This document shows positions 16,184 to 24,787 of a stretch of 64,000 nt of DNA, one piece after another. The notes below the pieces were generated by a model that saw only the letters and a list, made by a program, of their open reading frames with translations, did not search any database and was not told the origin of the DNA. The number at the start of each line of letters is the position of its first letter. Within the stretch, counting starts at the first letter, position 1. Source of the DNA: Phytopseudomonas seleniipraecipitans (GTDB lineage: Bacteria; Pseudomonadota; Gammaproteobacteria; Pseudomonadales; Pseudomonadaceae); the NCBI RefSeq assembly GCF_900102335.1, contig NZ_FNBM01000009.1, forward strand, positions 124,001 through 188,000, given 5' to 3'. Both the position numbers and the translations under genes were made by a program.

Positions 16184-16597
16184 CTAAAAGTCCACCTTAC
16201 CCCTACCCGCCTTGATCGCCCCGCGCTTGGTCTTGCCTTCCAGCCGACGCTTCTTCGAGCCAAGCGTCGGTTTGGTCGGGCGTCGGGCCTTTTCAGTTTT
16301 GCCTGCCGAACGGATCAGTTCCGCCAGACGCTCCAGCGCGTCGGCGCGGTTCTGCTCTTGGGTTCGATATTGCTGCGCCTTGATGATCACTACGCCACCC
16401 GCTGTGATGCGGCTGTCGCGCATGGCCAGCAGGCGTTCTTTGTAAAAAGGCGGCAACGATGACGCCTGGCTGTCGAAGCGCAGGTGCATGGCACTCGACA
16501 CCTTGTTGACGTTCTGCCCGCCCGCGCCCTGAGCACGAATGGCGGTGAGTTCGACCTCGTCGTCGGGCAAATGAATGCTGTTGGAGATGACCAGCAT
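16184..16597 (-). CDS. arfB: Alternative ribosome-rescue factor B
   Basis: ArfB enters stalled ribosomes without mRNA in the A site and hydrolyses peptidyl-tRNA. The 137-residue form starting at 16595-16597 has the GGQ motif at residues 26-28 (RAQGAGGQNVNKVSSA), exactly as in E. coli ArfB, and a basic tail (KPTLGSKKRRLEGKTKRGAI) that probes the empty mRNA channel. The frame extends 13 codons upstream, but AAGG before this ATG and the family length favour the chosen start. Confidence 0.95.
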   Translation of the reverse strand: MLVISNSIHLPDDEVELTAIRAQGAGGQNVNKVSSAMHLRFDSQASSLPPFYKERLLAMRDSRITAGGVVIIKAQQYRTQEQNRADALERLAELIRSAGKTEKARRPTKPTLGSKKRRLEGKTKRGAIKAGRGKVDF

Positions 16598-16740
16598 GGG
16601 GCGCCTTGCTTGCTGTGGGCGTGCAGGATAGCCCATGGCGACGCCCGCACAGCTGAAACCTTTGCTTGAAATTTGCTTCTACGAACGGCCAAGCGCTCGA
16701 GTAACTTAAGCGACCGCCCCACTCCACTCGCGAGAACTCC

Positions 16741-17871
16741 ATGGATTCGATTACCCAAGCCGTACTTGGCGCCAGTATCCAGGGCGCCCTGCTGGGGCGC
16801 TGGCAGGGGCGCAAGGCGCTGCTGTACGGCGCCATGCTAGGCACCTTGCCAGATCTGGATGTGGTCATCGATTACGGCGACTCGGTCGCGGCCATGACGT
16901 ATCACCGAGGCTTCAGCCACTCACTGTTCGTGCTTAGCGGCCTGGCTCTGCTGCTGACCTGGTTGATACGACAGTGGCGACCCAATCCTGATTATTCGGC
17001 GCGACGATTGTTCCTGGCGATCTGGCTGGTATTGATCACTCACCCGCTGCTCGACGCCTTCACCAGCTACGGCACTCAGTTGCTTTGGCCGTTCGCGCCA
17101 ACGCCGGCAGCCTGGTCGAGCATCTTCATCATCGACCCGATCTACAGCCTGCCGCTGCTGGGCGCGGTGATCTACGGCCTGATCAGGGGTTTGCAGGACA
17201 AAGCCAACCCGGTGGTCAACTGGGCGCTGGCGTTCTCCACCCTTTATTTGGCCTCCACGCTAGGCGGCAAGTACATGGCCGAGCAGCGGGTGAAAACCGA
17301 GCTGGCGAGTCAGGGCATCGAAGCGAAAGGCATCTCCAGCTCACCCACACCGTTCAATACGCTGCTGTGGCGGGTCATCGTGATCGAGGGCGAGGACTAC
17401 CACGAAACTCTGGTCGGCTGGTTCGACAGTGCGCCGCCAGTGCTGGAACGCATACCGCGTGGTGCAGCGTTAAGCGAGGCACTGTCCGATTCGCCGGCCC
17501 ATCAACGGCTGAAGTGGTTTACCAATGACGTGCTTCGCTATGACCGCCTTGGCGCTCACCTGGTGGTGACCGATATTCGCCTCGGCATGACCGGTTTTCA
17601 CCCGTTCCGCTTCGATTTCGCTCATTGGCAGAATGATGTCTGGAAAGTGCAACCGTTTATCGAACGCTGGCCAGCAGAGCGCGGCGATATGCAGCGCCTG
17701 ACATTACTCTGGCAGCGCATCTGGCAACCTGCGACGCCCGTACCGCTGGCCTTGTGGGCCAGCGAATTGAACCAGTATCCGCAAGGTAAAAGCGCCCCGC
17801 CCGACGTCGATCTGGCTCCAGGCCATAAAGCTGCCAGCTCGGCAACTGAGAAGAGCAATCCGGCGTTATAG
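16741..17871 (+). CDS. YdjM-type membrane-bound metal-dependent hydrolase
   Basis: A 376-residue inner membrane protein of the YdjM/DUF457 family. The N-terminus MDSITQAVLGASIQGALLGR and the conserved DLDVVIDYGD and YHRGFSHSLF histidine/aspartate motifs (about residues 35-60) are typical, as is THPLLDAFTSYG further on. Four to five hydrophobic segments occupy the first 190 residues; the C-terminal half is soluble. The enzymatic activity of the family is not firmly established. E. coli ydjM is LexA-controlled; I see no LexA box upstream here. GCGAGAACTCC precedes the ATG. Confidence 0.85.
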   Translation: MDSITQAVLGASIQGALLGRWQGRKALLYGAMLGTLPDLDVVIDYGDSVAAMTYHRGFSHSLFVLSGLALLLTWLIRQWRPNPDYSARRLFLAIWLVLITHPLLDAFTSYGTQLLWPFAPTPAAWSSIFIIDPIYSLPLLGAVIYGLIRGLQDKANPVVNWALAFSTLYLASTLGGKYMAEQRVKTELASQGIEAKGISSSPTPFNTLLWRVIVIEGEDYHETLVGWFDSAPPVLERIPRGAALSEALSDSPAHQRLKWFTNDVLRYDRLGAHLVVTDIRLGMTGFHPFRFDFAHWQNDVWKVQPFIERWPAERGDMQRLTLLWQRIWQPATPVPLALWASELNQYPQGKSAPPDVDLAPGHKAASSATEKSNPAL

Positions 17872-17910
17872 CGCGTGGCCCGTTGACCGCAGCGATATCC
17901 GGGCATTCGT

Positions 17911-18054
17911 CCCTGGGTATCGCAGGGCTCAGCCCAGGCTATAGGAGCGTGTTCATTCAGGAAGTGATGACGCCGTTTACATCAAGGTCGGACGATGAAA
18001 CGCCCCGCGCGCAACGAAGAACGTAGCCCGGGTTGAGCGAAGCGATACCCGGGG
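17911..18054. repeat. Intergenic repeats of the GTAGCCCGGGTTGAGCGAAG family
   Basis: Two copies lie between the convergent YdjM-like and chemoreceptor genes. The copy at 18022-18054 reads CGTAGCCCGGGTTGAGCGAA and continues AGCGATACCCGGGG; the copy at 17913-17945 is inverted and more diverged. Each can fold on itself because the two ends are complementary. The gap holds no gene. Confidence 0.7.
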
Positions 18055-18079
18055 TAAACACCCCGGATACCGCCGCCAC

Positions 18080-20035
18080 TCAGGTTCGGAACTGCCGTAC
18101 CAGCCCCTGCAATTCGACACCCAGCCGCGCCAGCTCAGCGCTTGAGGCGGCGGTCTGATGGCTGGCGCTGGCGCTCTGCTCACCAATGTCGCGTACACGA
18201 GTGACACTTTCGCTGATGGTTTCCGCTACGGTGCTCTGCTCTTCCGCAGCAGCAGCGATCTGGTGATTCATCTGTTCGATGGTGCTCACCGCCTGGGTGA
18301 TACGCCCCAGCGCATCGCCCGCTTCGCCCGCAAGACTCACGGTGCGCTGAGTCAACGCACGGCTGCCTTCCATCTGGGTCGCGGCGCCGCCGGCCAGGCG
18401 CTGCAAATTGGCGATGAGGCTTTCGATTTCCTGAGTGGAATCATGGGTACGCCGCGCCAAGGCGCGTACTTCGTCAGCGACCACCGCAAAGCCGCGGCCC
18501 TGATCGCCAGCACGGGCCGCTTCGATGGCAGCGTTGAGCGCCAGCAGGTTGGTCTGCTCGGCCACTGCGCGGATCACTTCGAGCACGCTACCGATGCGCC
18601 CACTCTCCTGATTCAGCTCCTGCATGGCTTCGGCCGATTGTTCGACCTCTTCAGCCAACTTGCCGATCTGGCTGATGGCCTGCTGCACCACCAGGTTGCC
18701 CTGCTGCGCTTCACGGTCGGCATCGGCGGCAGCCAACGAAGCCTGCTCGGCGTTTTGCGCCACTTCCTGCACGGTCGCTGCCATCTGGTGCATGGCGGTG
18801 GCGGTCTGCTCGGTTTCTTCTTTCTGGGTCTGCACGCCAGCGCTGGTTTGCGCAGTAATGGCGGAAAGCTGCTCGGCTGCCGCGGCAATCTGCCCGACGC
18901 CGCCGCTGATCCGCCCAACCAGATCGCGCAGGCTGCGGGTCATGCCCTGCATGGCTTCGAGCAGTTGGCCGAGTTCGTCATGACGATCCTGCGGCAGGTC
19001 CTGGCTCAGGTCACCCTCGGCGATACGACGGGCGAACGCCACGGTCTGACGCAGCGGTGCGACGATGGAGCGGCTGATACTCACCGCTGCGAACAGCCCA
19101 ATCAGCACAGCCGCTATGCCCATGCTGCCGAGCAGCAACATGGCGCTGCGGCTGTCGTCGCCCATGCTTTGTTCTTCGACATTTTTGGCCTGCTCAGCCA
19201 GCGCCAGGACCTGATCGGCCTGCTGCAACATGGCCGCATCGCTGGCCTTGCTCTGCTCATAGACCTGCTGGAAGTTGGTGAAAGCCTGCTGGTAGCTGGC
19301 GAGCGCCACCAGAGCGGCTTCGATAGCGCGCTTCTGATCATCACTGAGCCACACCATCAGGCCGTTGGCCGATGACTGCAGGTCGTAGCTGACCATGTTC
19401 CAGTCTTCCAGCGCCGTGGGCGAACCGTCGATGATGAACTGGCTTTCATGGCTGCGCAGTTCGAGCATGCGTTTGCTGAGGTTGGAGGCGGTTTCCGCCA
19501 GAGTCAGCGGGTCGCTGCCACGCAGCTGGTCACCGGCCAAGCGCAGTTCGCGCACCGCGTCATACATGTCCAGCTCGATCATTTCGAACTGGCTGCGCGC
19601 TTCTTGCGCGGCCTCGTCCATCTGCATGCGGGATTCGTTGGCGCGCGCTCGCTGTTGCACGCTGGCGTCGAACTGCTGCAGATAGTCGGCAGCAGCGGTA
19701 TCCATGGCCTGAAGATGCTCACGCTCGGTCGGCGTAGCGCGGGCGATTTGCTCCGCCAGCTCCGCACGCACCATGGCGAGCCGGTCGCGCATGCGTTGCG
19801 CGTCGGCCTCACTGTGGCTGATGGCGTAATCGCGCTCCATACGCCTGGCCCCCAGCACCTGCTCATTGATGGTCGAAAGCCCCAGTGACTGGGCGTGCCC
19901 CTTCATTACCGCCTGCACGGCAACGAAACCAGCGCCGGTTACGGCGACGGTCAGTAAAAGCACAAGGCCAAAACCCACTAGAAGTTTCTTGCCTACGGAA
20001 AGATCGACGAACAGTCGAGTGGCAGAATGCAACAT
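18080..20035 (-). CDS. Methyl-accepting chemotaxis protein
   Basis: A 651-residue transmembrane chemoreceptor. Residues 17-43 form the first membrane helix, about 45-300 are a helical periplasmic sensor domain (probably four-helix bundle), a second helix (LLLGSMGIAAVLIGLFAAVS) precedes a HAMP domain (IVAPLRQTVAFARRIAEGDL), and the C-terminal signalling domain has the conserved hairpin tip (RAVAEQTNLLALNAAIEAAR, then GRGFAVVADEVRALARRT). No CheR-tethering pentapeptide is at the C-terminus. The ligand cannot be read from the sequence. A sigma28-type promoter lies 78 bases upstream of the start. Confidence 0.95.
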   Translation of the reverse strand: MLHSATRLFVDLSVGKKLLVGFGLVLLLTVAVTGAGFVAVQAVMKGHAQSLGLSTINEQVLGARRMERDYAISHSEADAQRMRDRLAMVRAELAEQIARATPTEREHLQAMDTAAADYLQQFDASVQQRARANESRMQMDEAAQEARSQFEMIELDMYDAVRELRLAGDQLRGSDPLTLAETASNLSKRMLELRSHESQFIIDGSPTALEDWNMVSYDLQSSANGLMVWLSDDQKRAIEAALVALASYQQAFTNFQQVYEQSKASDAAMLQQADQVLALAEQAKNVEEQSMGDDSRSAMLLLGSMGIAAVLIGLFAAVSISRSIVAPLRQTVAFARRIAEGDLSQDLPQDRHDELGQLLEAMQGMTRSLRDLVGRISGGVGQIAAAAEQLSAITAQTSAGVQTQKEETEQTATAMHQMAATVQEVAQNAEQASLAAADADREAQQGNLVVQQAISQIGKLAEEVEQSAEAMQELNQESGRIGSVLEVIRAVAEQTNLLALNAAIEAARAGDQGRGFAVVADEVRALARRTHDSTQEIESLIANLQRLAGGAATQMEGSRALTQRTVSLAGEAGDALGRITQAVSTIEQMNHQIAAAAEEQSTVAETISESVTRVRDIGEQSASASHQTAASSAELARLGVELQGLVRQFRT

Positions 20036-20112
20036 CCAAGCGGCTCCATTATTTTTGTGTTCGCAGTGCAGTCGCTCAGTTTTGAACGGTGCAAGTCATG
20101 GTTTCAGATAGT

Positions 20113-20139
20113 TAGTCGGCTGATTGGCACAAAGCCTTA
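20113..20139 (-). promoter_or_regulatory. Sigma28 (FliA)-type promoter of the chemoreceptor
   Basis: Read on the minus strand: TAAGGCTT (20132-20139), 11 bases, GCCGACTA (20113-20120). This matches the flagellar consensus TAAAGTTT-N11-GCCGATAA with four differences in sixteen positions and exact spacing. It lies 78 bases upstream of the chemoreceptor ATG, whose expression with the flagellar late genes would make sense. Confidence 0.65.
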
Positions 20140-20303
20140 GCGAAAAAATCTCGGCCACGCGACAGTAACTGGCCACTATACCGGCAGCGTTTCAATGCGT
20201 TTTTGCTGTAGCGCAAGAAAAGGCCAGCGCGCCTCGTGCAGGCCATCAGTTGGCGCGAATACCACCCGCAGCATTGCACTGCGGGCGTGTTGAACGTGGC
20301 GGT

Positions 20304-21692
20304 TTACCGAGCGAGCTGACGCTGGCGCAACTGGAAGCAACCCCAAATGAACAGCAGCCAGAACGGGATGGCGATCACCGACATGCGAATGCCCGGAATG
20401 AACAGCATCAGAGCAAGGATGAACAACACGAACCCCAGGCACAGGTAGTTGGCGAAGGGGAACCAGAAGGCCTTGAACGACGGCTCGACGCCCTTGGCCT
20501 GCATGGCCTTGCGGAATTTGATATGGGCCAGGCTGATCATCGCCCAGTTGATCACCAGCGCGGCGACCACCAGGGACATCAGCAGCTCCAGCGCGCTCTT
20601 CGGCACCAGGTAGTTGACCACCACACAGATCAGCGTGAAAGCCGCCGAGAAGAAAATAGCCAGCACCGGCACACCGCGCTTGTCGACCTTGAGCAGCGAC
20701 TTGGGCGCATTGCCCTTCTCGGCCAAGCCATAAAGCATGCGGCTGTTGCAGTACACGCCGCTGTTGTAGACCGACAACGCCGCAGTGAGCACCACGAAGT
20801 TGAGGATGTGCGCAGCGGTGTCACTGCCGATCAGCGAAAAAATCTGCACGAAGGGGCTGCTGCCATAGGAGTCACCGCCGGCGGTCAGGGTCGCCACCAG
20901 GTCGTCCCACGGATGCAGCGACAGCAGCACGGTCAGCGCGCCGACGTAGAAGATCAGGATGCGGTAAACCACCTGATTGATCGCCTTGGGGATCACCGTT
21001 TTCGGTTGGTCAGCTTCGGCCGCAGTAATGCCCACCAGCTCCAGGCCGCCGAAGGAGAACATGATGATGGCCATCACCATCACCAGCCCCGAGATACCGT
21101 TGGGGAAGAAGCCGCCGTGGCTCCACAAGTTACTCACCGATGCCTGCTCGCCACCTGCGCCGCTGAACAGCAGGTAGCAGCCGAGCAGGATCATGCCCAT
21201 GATCGCCACCACCTTGATGATCGAGAACCAGAACTCGGCCTCGCCGAATACCCGCACATTGGTCAGGTTGATGGCGTTGATGACTAGGAAGAACACCGCG
21301 GCGGTGGCCCAGGTCGGTACCTCCGGCCACCAGTACTGCACATACTTGCCCACTGCGGTGAGTTCGGCCATGCCGACCAGCACGTACAACACCCAGTAGT
21401 TCCAGCCCGAGAGAAACCCCGCGAACGGCCCCCAATAGGCGTGTGCAAAGTGGCTGAAGGAACCGGCTACCGGCTCTTCGACGATCATTTCGCCAAGCTG
21501 GCGCATGATCAGGAAGGCGATGAAGCCGCCAATGGCATAGCCAAGAATCATCGATGGCCCGGCCGACGCCATAACTCCGGCCGAGCCGAGGAACAGGCCG
21601 GTACCGATGGCGCCACCCAGGGCGATCAACTGAATATGGCGATTCTTCAGGCCGCGCTTGAGCGGGCCTGTCTGGAGCATTTCGCTTGGCAT
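20304..21692 (-). CDS. Aromatic amino acid permease (AroP/PheP-like)
   Basis: A 462-residue amino acid-polyamine-organocation permease with 12 predicted membrane helices, starting with the family signature GLKNRHIQLIALGGAIGTGLF, and containing GGLELVGITAAEADQP in helix 6. It is the last gene on the minus strand after hpd, the homogentisate dioxygenase, fahA and maiA, so aromatic amino acids (tyrosine, phenylalanine) are the most likely cargo. As I recall, P. aeruginosa also carries aroP2 beside hpd. AGGTGA before the ATG supports the start. Confidence 0.85.
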   Translation of the reverse strand: MPSEMLQTGPLKRGLKNRHIQLIALGGAIGTGLFLGSAGVMASAGPSMILGYAIGGFIAFLIMRQLGEMIVEEPVAGSFSHFAHAYWGPFAGFLSGWNYWVLYVLVGMAELTAVGKYVQYWWPEVPTWATAAVFFLVINAINLTNVRVFGEAEFWFSIIKVVAIMGMILLGCYLLFSGAGGEQASVSNLWSHGGFFPNGISGLVMVMAIIMFSFGGLELVGITAAEADQPKTVIPKAINQVVYRILIFYVGALTVLLSLHPWDDLVATLTAGGDSYGSSPFVQIFSLIGSDTAAHILNFVVLTAALSVYNSGVYCNSRMLYGLAEKGNAPKSLLKVDKRGVPVLAIFFSAAFTLICVVVNYLVPKSALELLMSLVVAALVINWAMISLAHIKFRKAMQAKGVEPSFKAFWFPFANYLCLGFVLFILALMLFIPGIRMSVIAIPFWLLFIWGCFQLRQRQLAR

Positions 21693-21778
21693 CTGTCACC
21701 TGTGGGTGATCGACCGTGACAGGATCGAACCCGCCCGGCTCATGGCCTGGCGGAATGGCTAAGGGCTTGTCTCGCGGA

Positions 21779-22429
21779 TTACTGCGCGTCGGGCTGGGCG
21801 TCCGGTGCTGCTTGGCGGAACGCCTCGATCGCCTCACAACGCGCGGCCAGCGCAAGGATGCGAGGGTACGCATCGAGGTCACAGTCGAAACGGCGCGCAT
21901 TGTACACCTGTGGGATCAAACAGGCTTCCAGATAGCCGGGCCGCTTGCCAAGGGAGAATGTTTCACCGTACGCCGCCAAACCTTGCTCCACCGCAGCCAG
22001 GCCCTCGGTGACCCAATGCCGGTACCAGGCGTTTTTCTGCTGCTCGGAGACGCCCAGCTCGCCACCGAGATACTGCAGCACCCGCAGGTTGTTGAGCGGG
22101 TGCACTTCGCAGGCGATGTGCAGCGCCAGGGCGCGCACCGCCGCACGCTGCAGGGGATCGTCGGGAAGAATCGCCGGGACCGGAAAAATCTCGTCGAGGT
22201 ATTCGAGAATCGCCAGGGACTGCGCGATGGTGACGCCACCGTTTTCCTCATCCACCAGCAACGGCACCAGGCCTTGAGGGTTCAGGGCTTGGTACGCATC
22301 GCCATGTTGCTCGCCGCCACCACGCACCAGATGCACCGGAATCTGCTGATAGGCGAGCCCCTTAAGATTCAGCGCAATGCGCACCCGGTAGGCGGCGCTG
22401 GAGCGCCAGTAGCCGTATAACGTCAACAC
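21779..22429 (-). CDS. maiA: Maleylacetoacetate isomerase
   Basis: A zeta-class glutathione transferase that isomerises maleylacetoacetate to fumarylacetoacetate in tyrosine breakdown. Residues after the start (LTLYGYWRSSAAYRVRIALN) contain the SSAAYRVR glutathione-site signature; NPQGLVPLL and QSLAILEYLDE follow. I chose the GTG at 22427-22429 (216 residues), since AGGGAGG lies just upstream and the family begins with LTLYGYWRS; an upstream ATG would add residues encoded by the ribosome site itself. It follows fahA after 234 bases of repeats. Confidence 0.93.
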   Translation of the reverse strand: MLTLYGYWRSSAAYRVRIALNLKGLAYQQIPVHLVRGGGEQHGDAYQALNPQGLVPLLVDEENGGVTIAQSLAILEYLDEIFPVPAILPDDPLQRAAVRALALHIACEVHPLNNLRVLQYLGGELGVSEQQKNAWYRHWVTEGLAAVEQGLAAYGETFSLGKRPGYLEACLIPQVYNARRFDCDLDAYPRILALAARCEAIEAFRQAAPDAQPDAQ

Positions 22430-22501
22430 GGTGACCTCCCTATTCATCGGAACCCGCCCCAAGGCGAATCAAGCGGCCGACGCCGAGTACGCGGCAAAGC
22501 A

Positions 22502-22660
22502 GCTATCGCTTAGCAACGAGGGCGACGCTTCTACGCCAACGACTGACATCTTCAGGCGCCCCGCGCCCCGTAGGAGCCCCGACCTCGGGGCGAATCGTGT
22601 AACAAACGTGGATTTTTCAGCAAGCCAGCGATCGCTTCGCGCCGAGGGCGACGTACTTAC
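22502..22660. repeat. REP-like repeats between fahA and maiA
   Basis: Three short palindromic elements fill this gap: AGCAACGAGGGCGACGCTTC near 22512-22531, GTAGGAGCCCCGACCTCGGG at 22570-22589, and CTTCGCGCCGAGGGCGACGT at 22634-22653. Related copies occur near 26900-26990 and 63860-63940. They interrupt an otherwise tight operon and may affect mRNA stability. Confidence 0.7.
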
Positions 22661-22663
22661 AGT

Positions 22664-23644
22664 CTAGGGATAGCGCTCCACCTGCTGGTCGATGGCGCCA
22701 AATATGCTCGCTCCGGCTGCATCGAACATCTCGATGCGCACTCGGTCGCCGAACTTCAGGAACGGTGTTTTCGCCTCACCCTGTTCAAGCACCTCAAGCA
22801 TGCGTTTTTCGGCCAGACAGCTGGAGCCTGCGCTGCGGTCGTAGTTGGAGACGGTGCCGGAGCCGATGATGGTGCCGCTGCCCAGAGGGCGGGTGCGCGC
22901 GGCATGGGCAACCAGCGTGGGGAAGTCGAAGGTCATGTCGGTGCCGGCGTCGGGCTGGCCGAACAGCTGACCATTGATGTGCGACACCAAGGGCCGGTGC
23001 AGGCGCCCCTCCCTCCAGCTCTCACCCAGTTCGTCCGGGGTAACGGCTACCGGTGAGAAACTTGATGACGGCTTGCTCTGATAGAAGCCAAAGCCCTTCG
23101 CCAACTCGCCGGGAATCAGGTTGCGCAGCGACACGTCGTTGACCAGCAGCAGCAACTGGATATGCCCGAGCGCCTGAGCCGGCGTCGCACCCATCGGAAC
23201 GTCGTCGGTAATCACCGCCAGCTCGGCTTCCAGGTCGATGCCCCAGGCTTCGTCACCCAGGCGGATCGGCGCATGGGGCGGGATGAAGGCGTCTGCACCG
23301 CCCTGGTACATCAACGGCTCGTGCCAGAACGACTCAGGCATTTCCGCGCCACGGGCCTTGCGCACCAGCTCCACGTGATTGACGTAGGCGCTGCCGTCGG
23401 CCCAATGATAGGCACGCGGCAACGGGCTGTGGCAGGCGCCCTGGTCGAAATCGAAGGCGCCAGTCTCTAGGCCGTCATTCAGGCGCTGGTAAACCGATTC
23501 CAATTGGGGCCGCTTGCTCGCCCAGTCATCCAGGGCGGCCTGCAGCGTTTGGGCAATCTGCGGCACACGCACGGCGCGCGACAGATCGCGGGAAACCACC
23601 ACCAGCACGCCATCGCGGCCCTGGTTCAGGGATGCAAGTTTCAT
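22664..23644 (-). CDS. fahA: Fumarylacetoacetate hydrolase, short form
   Basis: Cleaves fumarylacetoacetate to fumarate and acetoacetate, the last step of tyrosine degradation. The 326-residue protein has the FAH fold with the metal ligands in GIDLEAELAVITDD, FQSKP-like FYQSKPSSSFSPVAVTPDEL, and GSGTIIGSGTVSNYD. It is about 100 residues shorter than the classical 430-residue FahA of P. putida. Its ATG overlaps the stop of the upstream dioxygenase by one base (TGATG), so the two are coupled. Confidence 0.9.
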   Translation of the reverse strand: MKLASLNQGRDGVLVVVSRDLSRAVRVPQIAQTLQAALDDWASKRPQLESVYQRLNDGLETGAFDFDQGACHSPLPRAYHWADGSAYVNHVELVRKARGAEMPESFWHEPLMYQGGADAFIPPHAPIRLGDEAWGIDLEAELAVITDDVPMGATPAQALGHIQLLLLVNDVSLRNLIPGELAKGFGFYQSKPSSSFSPVAVTPDELGESWREGRLHRPLVSHINGQLFGQPDAGTDMTFDFPTLVAHAARTRPLGSGTIIGSGTVSNYDRSAGSSCLAEKRMLEVLEQGEAKTPFLKFGDRVRIEMFDAAGASIFGAIDQQVERYP

Positions 23645-24783
23645 CAGGACTCCTTGCCCGGCGCGCGCCAGGAATTCACATATTCGGCGACGTCCACCGC
23701 AGCGGCGGCGTCAGCCACTTCCAGCGCGCGGCGGGTGTCGATCATCACCGCCACTTCATCGGTGAACGTGGCGGGATCTATCTGCGCCTTTTTCAACGCC
23801 TTGGGGTGCGGGCCATGGGGGAAGCCGCAGGGATGCAGGGTGACCATCCCCGCTTCGATGTTGTCGCGGCTGAAGAAATTGCCGCGGTGATAGAACAGCA
23901 CTTCGTCGTAATCATCGTTGTTGTGGAAAAACGGCACCTTCAGCGCGCCGGGATCGGACTCCACCGGTCGCGGCGTGAAGGTGCAGACCACGAAGCCGTT
24001 GGCGACGAAGGTGGTATGTACCGAGGGCGGCAAGTGGTAGCGATGGCTCGCCAAGGGGCGAATATCGCGCCAGTTGAGGCGCACTACGGTGTTATCACCG
24101 TGCCAGCCGACCACGTCCAGCGGGTTGTAGGGGTAGGTCACCGTGCTGATCTGGTTGCGCCGCTTGATGCGGATCTGCCAGCTTCGCTCGTCCTGCTGGG
24201 CCTTGAAGGCGTCATCGATGTGCGGGTGCTCGAGCATCGCCGGGTCGAAGATCGCCTGGGGGCCGAGCAGGCCTTTGTCCGGTAACTGATAGGCACCGTC
24301 AGTGTTCTCGATCAGCAGGAAATGGCTGGGCGCTGTCGGCTCGATACGCCAGGCAGTGCCGCGGGGGATCACCAGGTAATCGCCATCGCGGTATTCGAGG
24401 TGGCCGAAATCGCAATAGAAGTGCCCTGCACCGTCATGCACGAAGAGCAGCTCGTCACCGTCACTGTTGCGCACCAAGTGCGTCATGGCACCTGCGGTCT
24501 TCCACACGCGCAGCCGGATGTCAGCGTTGTGCAGGGTCACCGGCGCCTGCAGCGGGCAGTCGTGCTCGCTGGGAATTTGGTTGAAGTTGAAGGCATGGGG
24601 CCGCAGCGGGCCCTGCCAGTCCACCCAACCAGTCGGCGGATGCTTGTGGTGCAGATGAGTGACGGGGCCGAAGAAACCTTCGCGGCCCATCTCCCGCTCA
24701 TAGGTCTCGGCCGGCAAGTCACAGTGAGCCTGACGCGAGTGCTCGCCTTCACGCAGGGGAAAGCTGATCCATTTGCGGCTCAT
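23644..24783 (-). CDS. Homogentisate 1,2-dioxygenase, short variant
   Basis: Opens the ring of homogentisate to maleylacetoacetate with a mononuclear iron. The 379-residue protein is shorter than the classical 430-residue HmgA and starts MSRKWISFPLREGEHSRQAH. A cupin core is visible; His287, Glu294 and His323 (FFHNNDDYDEVLFY and HPCGFPHGPHP) match the His-Glu-His iron site of the family. Position between hpd and fahA makes the role nearly certain by context. It lies 4 bases after hpd and overlaps fahA by one base. Confidence 0.88.
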   Translation of the reverse strand: MSRKWISFPLREGEHSRQAHCDLPAETYEREMGREGFFGPVTHLHHKHPPTGWVDWQGPLRPHAFNFNQIPSEHDCPLQAPVTLHNADIRLRVWKTAGAMTHLVRNSDGDELLFVHDGAGHFYCDFGHLEYRDGDYLVIPRGTAWRIEPTAPSHFLLIENTDGAYQLPDKGLLGPQAIFDPAMLEHPHIDDAFKAQQDERSWQIRIKRRNQISTVTYPYNPLDVVGWHGDNTVVRLNWRDIRPLASHRYHLPPSVHTTFVANGFVVCTFTPRPVESDPGALKVPFFHNNDDYDEVLFYHRGNFFSRDNIEAGMVTLHPCGFPHGPHPKALKKAQIDPATFTDEVAVMIDTRRALEVADAAAAVDVAEYVNSWRAPGKES

Positions 24784-24787
24784 GGCG

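Noticed and set aside
16640..16740. LexA box for the YdjM-like gene, as in E. coli
   Set aside because: No CTGT-N8-ACAG pattern is present upstream.
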